The notes beneath the pieces were generated by a model. That model saw nothing but the letters and a program-made list of their open reading frames with translations, made no database searches and was not told where the DNA came from. The translations under genes were made by a program, and so were the position numbers. From the NCBI RefSeq assembly GCF_947624825.1, contig NZ_CANQLZ010000032.1:1-34258 (forward strand): a stretch of 34,258 bases of DNA, written 5' to 3'. Source of the stretch: an uncultured Acinetobacter sp. Its GTDB lineage: Bacteria; Pseudomonadota; Gammaproteobacteria; Pseudomonadales; Moraxellaceae. Shown piece after piece: positions 26,031-34,258 of this stretch (its first letter is position 1; every line of letters begins with the position of its first letter).

Positions 26031-27170
26031 ATGCCAAAATTACAACAACTGAGCCAATGGGTACATGGTTATCTCGATACGTGGCTAGGGGCAGCAGCAC
26101 CACGCCTAGATTACCACCCACATGGGATTTTTCGTCAACTTGTACCAGAACTCAAATATTTACAACAAAAATATCGCCCAACGCCGTGGCTGATCAATGC
26201 CCATGCACAAGTATTGTATTTTGATTTATTTAAAAGACATCGTATTCGCTTGCAGTATGACCACATTGAGCAGCTCACCATGCAAGATGGCGGCATCACG
26301 GCTATTGCTTGGTATGGGCAAAAATTAAGCCCCACCACGCCCACTATTTTGTTGATGCATACTTTAACGGGTGGTCCTGAAAGTATGCGCGAATTGGTGC
26401 AGGACTTACACCGTTACACCGGTTGGCGCATTGCATTGTGTTTGCGCCGTGGGCATGCCAATTTGCCTTTAACGGTCCCTAAAATTAATCTATTGGGTTC
26501 AACCGATGACCTGCGTGAACAGATTGCCTATATCCAAAAAAACTATCCTGATTCAGACTTATATGCAGTCGGCTCATCCGCAGGTACGGGTTTATTGGTA
26601 CGTTATTTAGGTGAAGAGGGGGATAAGACCCCGTTTAAAGCTGCATTTGCGTTAAGTCCGGGTTATGACAGTGAGCAGGGTTTTTACAAAGTACATCCTG
26701 TTTATAGTAAATGGATGACCAAAAAATTGCTCAAGGCTTTTATCCAACCTTATCAAAAAACATGGCAGTGGAATAATTTAGAGCATTTGCTTAAAGCAAA
26801 AAACCTAGCAGAATTTGAGCACGCCTATATTGAACTGGCAGGATTTTTTGACTATGGCAGTTATGCCCAAGCCGTGAATCCAATTTATGTAATGGATCGG
26901 ATTAAAATTCCATTGGTGGTCTTAAATGCCGAAGATGATCCAATTTGTCATATTCATAATTTAATGCCTTATAAACAAAAACTTGCCAATATGCCGAATA
27001 TTTTGGTGATTACCACCACTAAAGGCAGTCATTGTATTTTTTATCAAGGTATTTTAAAAACGCAATCTTGGGCAAGTGTGTGTATTGCTGAGTATTTTAG
27101 GCTCTATGCAATGCGCGCAAAGGCAAAAAAACCCAGCCAAGCTGGGTTTTTGCGTGCCTATATGGCTTAG
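26031..27170 (+). CDS. YheT-like alpha/beta hydrolase
   Basis: A 379-residue cytoplasmic hydrolase of the YheT/COG0429 group. RPTPWLINAHAQ (49-60) is the family's N-terminal motif. The GSSAG elbow gives nucleophile Ser183, and the likely acid and base are Asp302 or Asp303 in NAEDDP and His334 in GSHCIF. Substrate unknown; relatives are esterases acting on lipids or short acyl esters. AAGGAG precedes the start. The last 15 or so codons run through an intrinsic terminator (27125-27151), and the stop overlaps the converging lipoprotein gene by four bases. Confidence 0.85.
   Translation: MPKLQQLSQWVHGYLDTWLGAAAPRLDYHPHGIFRQLVPELKYLQQKYRPTPWLINAHAQVLYFDLFKRHRIRLQYDHIEQLTMQDGGITAIAWYGQKLSPTTPTILLMHTLTGGPESMRELVQDLHRYTGWRIALCLRRGHANLPLTVPKINLLGSTDDLREQIAYIQKNYPDSDLYAVGSSAGTGLLVRYLGEEGDKTPFKAAFALSPGYDSEQGFYKVHPVYSKWMTKKLLKAFIQPYQKTWQWNNLEHLLKAKNLAEFEHAYIELAGFFDYGSYAQAVNPIYVMDRIKIPLVVLNAEDDPICHIHNLMPYKQKLANMPNILVITTTKGSHCIFYQGILKTQSWASVCIAEYFRLYAMRAKAKKPSQAGFLRAYMA
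27125..27151. terminator. bidirectional terminator inside the hydrolase coding end
   Basis: Arms aaaacccagc (27128-27137) and gctgggtttt (27141-27150) enclose CAA. The minus strand has seven T after the GC stem and the plus strand five. It lies 15 bases after the minus-strand lipoprotein stop, but before the plus-strand hydrolase stop at 27168-27170. Confidence 0.88.
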
Positions 27171-27601
27171 TCAAGCGCAGGCGTTGCGGCGGCAATGGCA
27201 GCAGCAACAGCATCATCTTGTGATGAAGTACTGTTATTATTTTGGCTTGGTGTGGGTTCAGGTTTTGGCGCTTCTGGCTTTGGTTCAGGCTTCGGGGTCG
27301 GTTTTGGTGCTTCAGGCTTTGGTTCAGGCTCTTCAACAGCACGAATTTCACGACGAATTTCCGTGGTGGTATTTTCCGTGTCTTCACGGATAATTTCCAC
27401 TTTTTTATTTGCAGTATCAGCCACAGCTGTTGAAGCAGGCTCGGTCGGTGTTAAGTCTTCAAACTTTGGCTCAGGGCTAGGTTGAGCGGTTTGAGTCTCA
27501 GCAGGTGTATTTTGTTCTTCAGCAGGCGTTTCTTTTTTTACACACGCACTTAAGACAAGGCCGATTGCAATTGCACCACAGATTAAAAGTTTCTTATTCA
27601 T
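27167..27601 (-). CDS. Pro/Glu/Lys-rich lipoprotein
   Basis: A 144-residue lipoprotein with lipobox L-S-A-C and C20 as the lipidated residue. After the signal the chain is low in complexity: Pro, Glu, Thr and Ala, then a charged helix-like stretch at about 66-90, then two 13-residue repeats starting EPKPEAPKP at about 93-118, and an Ala-rich end. No enzymatic domain. It probably spans periplasmic space or contacts other envelope parts, but the function is unknown. Start at 27601 is set by the signal peptide. It is divergent from pyrG and converges on the hydrolase gene. Confidence 0.82.
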   Translation of the reverse strand: MNKKLLICGAIAIGLVLSACVKKETPAEEQNTPAETQTAQPSPEPKFEDLTPTEPASTAVADTANKKVEIIREDTENTTTEIRREIRAVEEPEPKPEAPKPTPKPEPKPEAPKPEPTPSQNNNSTSSQDDAVAAAIAAATPALD

Positions 27602-27692
27602 AACTGCACAAAATAACGCATTAGATGGATAAACATATTATAACCATAAAATGCAATAGAAAAATCATCAAAACAGCCCCTAATTTTTTTAA

Positions 27693-29468
<1,776 letters not shown>

Positions 29469-29496
29469 TGGTTGTTTAATCACGAGGAATGTTTAA

Positions 29497-30354
<858 letters not shown>

Positions 30355-30366
30355 ATCGATATACCT

Positions 30367-30397
30367 TGATGCGTCTTTTTTGACGCATCATTTTTAT
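30367..30397 (+). terminator. terminator between kdsA and eno
   Basis: A nine-base perfect stem tgatgcgtc/gacgcatca with a loop of six T is followed by TTTTTATT. It begins 13 bases after the kdsA stop, so eno either has its own promoter or depends on read-through; only 28 bases separate it from the eno start. Confidence 0.88.
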
Positions 30398-30400
30398 TAA

Positions 30401-31708
<1,308 letters not shown>

Positions 31709-31715
31709 GCGACAG

Positions 31716-32120
31716 ATGTCAATGTTAAATGTATTCGACTCGAAATCGAGTAAAGTACTGTTGGGCCTTGCGATCGTTTTGATCGCAGGGTTTCAATATA
31801 AGTATTGGCTTGGTGAAGGTGGTCATCATGAACACCTGCAACTGATGCAAAAAATTCAACAACAAATTGAAGACAATGAAGAACTCAAGGAACGTAATCG
31901 TGTCCTTGCAGCAGAAGTATATGATTTAAAAAATGGTATTGAAGCCATTGAAGAACATGCACGGTTGGACTTAGGTTTAATTAAACCCCATGAAACTTTT
32001 GTGCAAATGAGCACCATTAGTACCCAATATAAGCCGATTTATATCGATCCTAACGCTAAAGTAGATCCTCGCACCAATGAAGCAGACAGTCCGATCCCTG
32101 AACAGCCCATTACCCCATAA
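31716..32120 (+). CDS. ftsB: cell division protein FtsB
   Basis: A 134-residue bitopic inner-membrane protein of the divisome that pairs with FtsL and FtsQ. The membrane segment is about residues 13-30, followed by a coiled coil from about 38 to 78 and the conserved EEHARLDLGLIKPHE region. The C-terminal tail is longer and richer in Pro, Asp and Glu than the E. coli protein (103 residues). A second ATG at 31722 is equally possible. The gene lies seven bases after eno, and its last 44 bases overlap ispD in another frame. Confidence 0.93.
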   Translation: MSMLNVFDSKSSKVLLGLAIVLIAGFQYKYWLGEGGHHEHLQLMQKIQQQIEDNEELKERNRVLAAEVYDLKNGIEAIEEHARLDLGLIKPHETFVQMSTISTQYKPIYIDPNAKVDPRTNEADSPIPEQPITP

Positions 32121-32802
32121 ATTATGGTTAGTGTTACCTGCCGCAGGCTCGGGAAGTCGCTTTTCTAAAACCCAATTAAAACAATATCAACTGATTCAAG
32201 AACGCACAGTACTTGAACATACCGTTGCACGTTTAAATAGCTTGCCTTTAAGTGGCTATGTGCTGGCCGTTAGCCCACATGACAATGTGGCAAAAAGTTT
32301 AAATTTTGTGTATCCACAGCGTTTGCATTTTTGCCAAGGCGGCAATGAACGGGTGGATTCCGTGTTAAATGCACTCAATTATCTAACTGAGATTGCCAAT
32401 CCCAATGATTGGGTCTTGGTACATGATGCTGCGCGTCCTTGCGTAAGTGAAGAAACCTTACTTGATTTGGTTGAACATGCTTTAAGCAGCCAAAACAGCA
32501 GTATTGTGGCAATTCCGGTACGTGATACTTTAAAACGGGTAGCAACAGCGCCACAGATTTTACACACGGTTGACCGTCGTGAGTTATGGCAAGCCCAAAC
32601 TCCGCAAATGGCACCTTTAGGTATGCTAAAAGCTGCTATTGAGTCAGCCTTGGCAGCAGGGGTGAATATCACCGATGAAGCCAGTGCCTTAGAATATGCA
32701 GGACATCAGGTGGATGTGGTGCAAGGTCGCGCTGATAACCTAAAAATTACTTATCCTGATGATTTAGAGTTGGCACGTTTAATTTTAAATGCGCAACAAT
32801 AA
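32077..32802 (+). CDS. ispD: 2-C-methyl-D-erythritol 4-phosphate cytidylyltransferase
   Basis: A 241-residue enzyme of the non-mevalonate isoprenoid pathway that joins CTP and methylerythritol phosphate. The nucleotide-binding PAAGSGSRF loop is at 21-29, with the following LKQY lysine; HDAARPCV and the later DEASALEYAG segment fit the family. The ATG at 32077 lies within ftsB; no later ATG exists before the catalytic loop, so the 44-base overlap is probably real and couples the two genes. No T-run hairpin was seen after it. Confidence 0.95.
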   Translation: MKQTVRSLNSPLPHKLWLVLPAAGSGSRFSKTQLKQYQLIQERTVLEHTVARLNSLPLSGYVLAVSPHDNVAKSLNFVYPQRLHFCQGGNERVDSVLNALNYLTEIANPNDWVLVHDAARPCVSEETLLDLVEHALSSQNSSIVAIPVRDTLKRVATAPQILHTVDRRELWQAQTPQMAPLGMLKAAIESALAAGVNITDEASALEYAGHQVDVVQGRADNLKITYPDDLELARLILNAQQ

Positions 32803-32909
32803 CAAACAATTGTTGTTAAAGCTTAAAACAACTGAGTAAAACTGTTTAATCCTTAACACTTTGCTCTTATAATTTTCGCCTTGTCTTTTTTTGCGTTAAT
32901 GCCTTTGCA

Positions 32910-34043
32910 ATGATACCTTCTCAGCAGTATCGCTTTTTACGTCATGGTGTTCGTGACGGTTTAAGCATGAAACGTGACGCATCACGTTGGACCAAACTGC
33001 ATATTGATCCTTGGTTATTATGCTTTTTATTGTTAAATGCAACCCTAGGCTTATGTGTCGTCTATAGTGCTTCTCAAGACAGTGCAATGGTATTGCGTCA
33101 GGCCATTAGTTTTGGCATAGGCTTTATTTTACTGTTTGTTTTAGCACAAGTACCGCCTAAGGTTTATCAAGCCGTCAGTCCATATCTTTATTTACTGTCG
33201 TTAATCTTGTTAATTTTGGTGTTATTTGTAGGTGAGCGGCGTTTAGGGGCAAAGCGTTGGATTAGTCTGCCCGGTATTGGCAGTATGCAACCGAGTGAAT
33301 TTATGAAATTTGCCATGCCGTTAATGATGGCTTGGTACTTCTCACTGCGCCCATTTCCACCTAAATTTCGTCATATCTGTATCGCATTGTTCATCATGTT
33401 GGTGCCTTTTGTTTTGGTGGTGCTGCAACCGGACTTAAATATTGGTTTGATTATTCCTGGTATTTTTGTCTTATTTTTAAGCGGTATGTCGTGGAAATAT
33501 ATTGGTGCGGCTATTGGGGCATTTTTGGTTGCTGCACCGGCATTGTGGATGTTCTTTTTACAAGAGTACCAAAAAAAACGTATTTTAACTTTGTTTGATC
33601 CAGAGTCTGATGCTTTGGGTGCAGGTTGGAACATTATCCAGTCAAAGATTGCCATTGGTTCGGGTGGTTTAAGTGGCAAAGGTTATTTAGAAGGTACGCA
33701 GTCGCATTTGGGTTATTTGCCTGAGCATCATACTGACTTTATTATGTCGACCTTTGCCGAAGAGTTTGGCTTTATTGGGGTGTTTGCTTTAATTTGTTTA
33801 TATGCTGCCATTATTTTTCGTTGTTTGATGATTGGCTTAAACAGCTTTCATAACTTTGGTAAGTTATATGCAAGTACCGTGGGTTTAACCATTTTCTTCT
33901 TTGTGTTTTTAAATTCAGGGATGGTGAGTGGGATTTTACCTGTGACAGGTGATCCATTGCCGTTTATGAGTTATGGTGGAACAGCCGTAATTTCCTTAAT
34001 GGCCAGTATGGGCATTGTAATGTCGGTACATACCCATCGTTAA
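32910..34043 (+). CDS. rodA: rod-shape protein RodA, SEDS peptidoglycan polymerase
   Basis: A 377-residue membrane protein with about ten helices that polymerises lipid II together with PBP2 in the elongasome. The SEDS landmarks are intact: VVYSAS in the first helix, PSEFMKFAMP, VVLQPDLN, and the C-terminal GDPLPFMSYGGTA. Met20 at 32967 is an alternative start; neither has a strong Shine-Dalgarno, and the basic N-terminal extension before the first helix is kept here. A terminator follows and the IS begins 78 bases after the stop. Confidence 0.95.
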   Translation: MIPSQQYRFLRHGVRDGLSMKRDASRWTKLHIDPWLLCFLLLNATLGLCVVYSASQDSAMVLRQAISFGIGFILLFVLAQVPPKVYQAVSPYLYLLSLILLILVLFVGERRLGAKRWISLPGIGSMQPSEFMKFAMPLMMAWYFSLRPFPPKFRHICIALFIMLVPFVLVVLQPDLNIGLIIPGIFVLFLSGMSWKYIGAAIGAFLVAAPALWMFFLQEYQKKRILTLFDPESDALGAGWNIIQSKIAIGSGGLSGKGYLEGTQSHLGYLPEHHTDFIMSTFAEEFGFIGVFALICLYAAIIFRCLMIGLNSFHNFGKLYASTVGLTIFFFVFLNSGMVSGILPVTGDPLPFMSYGGTAVISLMASMGIVMSVHTHR

Positions 34044-34047
34044 ACAA

Positions 34048-34072
34048 AAGGCCTCAATTTGAGGCTTTTTTT
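34048..34072 (+). terminator. terminator of rodA
   Basis: Arms gcctcaa (34051-34057) and ttgaggc (34059-34065) form at least five pairs with an AATTT loop and are followed by seven T. It begins just after the stop codon. Confidence 0.88.
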
Positions 34073-34120
34073 ATGGCTGAATTTAATAAATCATCCTAGA
34101 TTTTTTAAATAGCCTAAGTA

Positions 34121-34258
34121 TGAACCGTACCGGGTTTGTCGGAGATTTTTTTATTTAAGTTAGGCCACCTGACCTAACGGGTTAATCTTATCATAGTACA
34201 TTGCTTCAAACTCAAAAGGCGATACATAACCCAGTGCACTGTGTACACGCTTTTTATT
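34121..34258 (-). mobile_element. 3' end of an IS3-family insertion sequence (partial)
   Basis: The terminal repeat is 34121-34145, identical over 25 bases to the reverse complement of 49-73. It is followed inward by the end of the orfB transposase read on the minus strand. The element runs off the right edge. The host bases before it end in ...cctaagta; a target duplication cannot be tested because the other end is missing. Confidence 0.9.
34160..34258 (-). CDS. IS3-family transposase OrfB, C-terminal fragment
   Basis: The last 32 codons and TAA are present. The segment RVHSALGYVSPFEFE is the typical C-terminal end of the IS3-family rve integrase domain, just after the DDE glutamate region, and the protein ends INPLGQVA. 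The frame is open to the window edge. The stop is 14 bases from the terminal repeat, as usual for these elements. Confidence 0.92.
   Translation of the reverse strand, partial: NKKRVHSALGYVSPFEFEAMYYDKINPLGQVA

Noticed and set aside
27195..27485. Plus-strand glycine-rich ORF opposite the lipoprotein gene
   Set aside because: It is the antisense reading of the Pro/Glu-rich repeats; it has no ribosome-binding site and the minus-strand frame has a full signal peptide and lipobox.
32803..32830. Imperfect dyad AACAA...TTGTT after ispD as a terminator
   Set aside because: It is A+T-rich with no G+C stem and no T-run, so it would not form a stable terminator.

Overview
The window is a 34 kb, gene-dense piece of a gammaproteobacterial chromosome with low to moderate G+C. 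Several things point to Acinetobacter: the pyrG-kdsA-eno-ftsB-ispD order, an AceI-type PACE exporter divergent from a LysR gene, the two-domain FabG/MaoC/thiolase set, and the general protein character. The species cannot be named from the sequence. Almost everything is housekeeping or metabolic. I see no prophage, CRISPR array, defence island, rRNA or tRNA, and no gap between genes longer than 300 bases.

Both edges lie inside copies of an IS3-family insertion sequence. Bases 1-73 are the 5' end (terminal repeat plus the first codons of orfA), and 34121-34258 are the 3' end (terminal repeat plus the last 32 codons of orfB). Both copies read leftward, so the segment sits between two directly oriented IS ends. 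This is also where a draft assembly would be expected to break.

Layout, left to right: a small hypothetical gene cut off from its upstream DNA by the IS; a zinc-ribbon protein of unknown function (-); pepN; an exported metallophosphoesterase; a DUF2254 membrane protein; two tandem universal stress proteins (-); tal (-); aceR (-) divergent from aceI; a thiolase (-) divergent from a fabG4-type reductase and a MaoC dehydratase (acyl-CoA chemistry); an NlpE-like lipoprotein; dnaX; the pair gcdR-cobB (-) divergent from gcdH, an AAHS-type MFS transporter and a CaiB/BaiF CoA-transferase (glutarate use); fadH; a YheT-like hydrolase; a proline/glutamate/lysine-rich lipoprotein (-); pyrG, kdsA, eno, ftsB, ispD; rodA.

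The glutarate block reads as a pathway: uptake by the MFS carrier, CoA transfer by GcdG, oxidative decarboxylation to crotonyl-CoA by GcdH, and control by GcdR. A sirtuin of the deacylase type (Tyr-x-x-Arg) follows gcdR by 5 bases, which suggests protein deglutarylation. The thiolase/FabG4/MaoC block has the same divergent layout as fadA2/fabG4-htdX of Mycobacterium tuberculosis.

The most unusual sequence features are in dnaX. An 11-copy 9-bp tandem repeat encodes (Val-Glu-Ser)11. About 100 bases further on, a T8 run contains U UUU UUA in the correct phase, and every slip of one base leads to a stop within seven codons. This is a strong candidate site for making a short gamma-like clamp-loader subunit. 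Other points of interest are a hairpin that would hide the fadH ribosome-binding site, a 22-bp perfect palindrome just before the gcdG ribosome-binding site, and an intrinsic terminator inside the 3' coding end of the YheT-like hydrolase.
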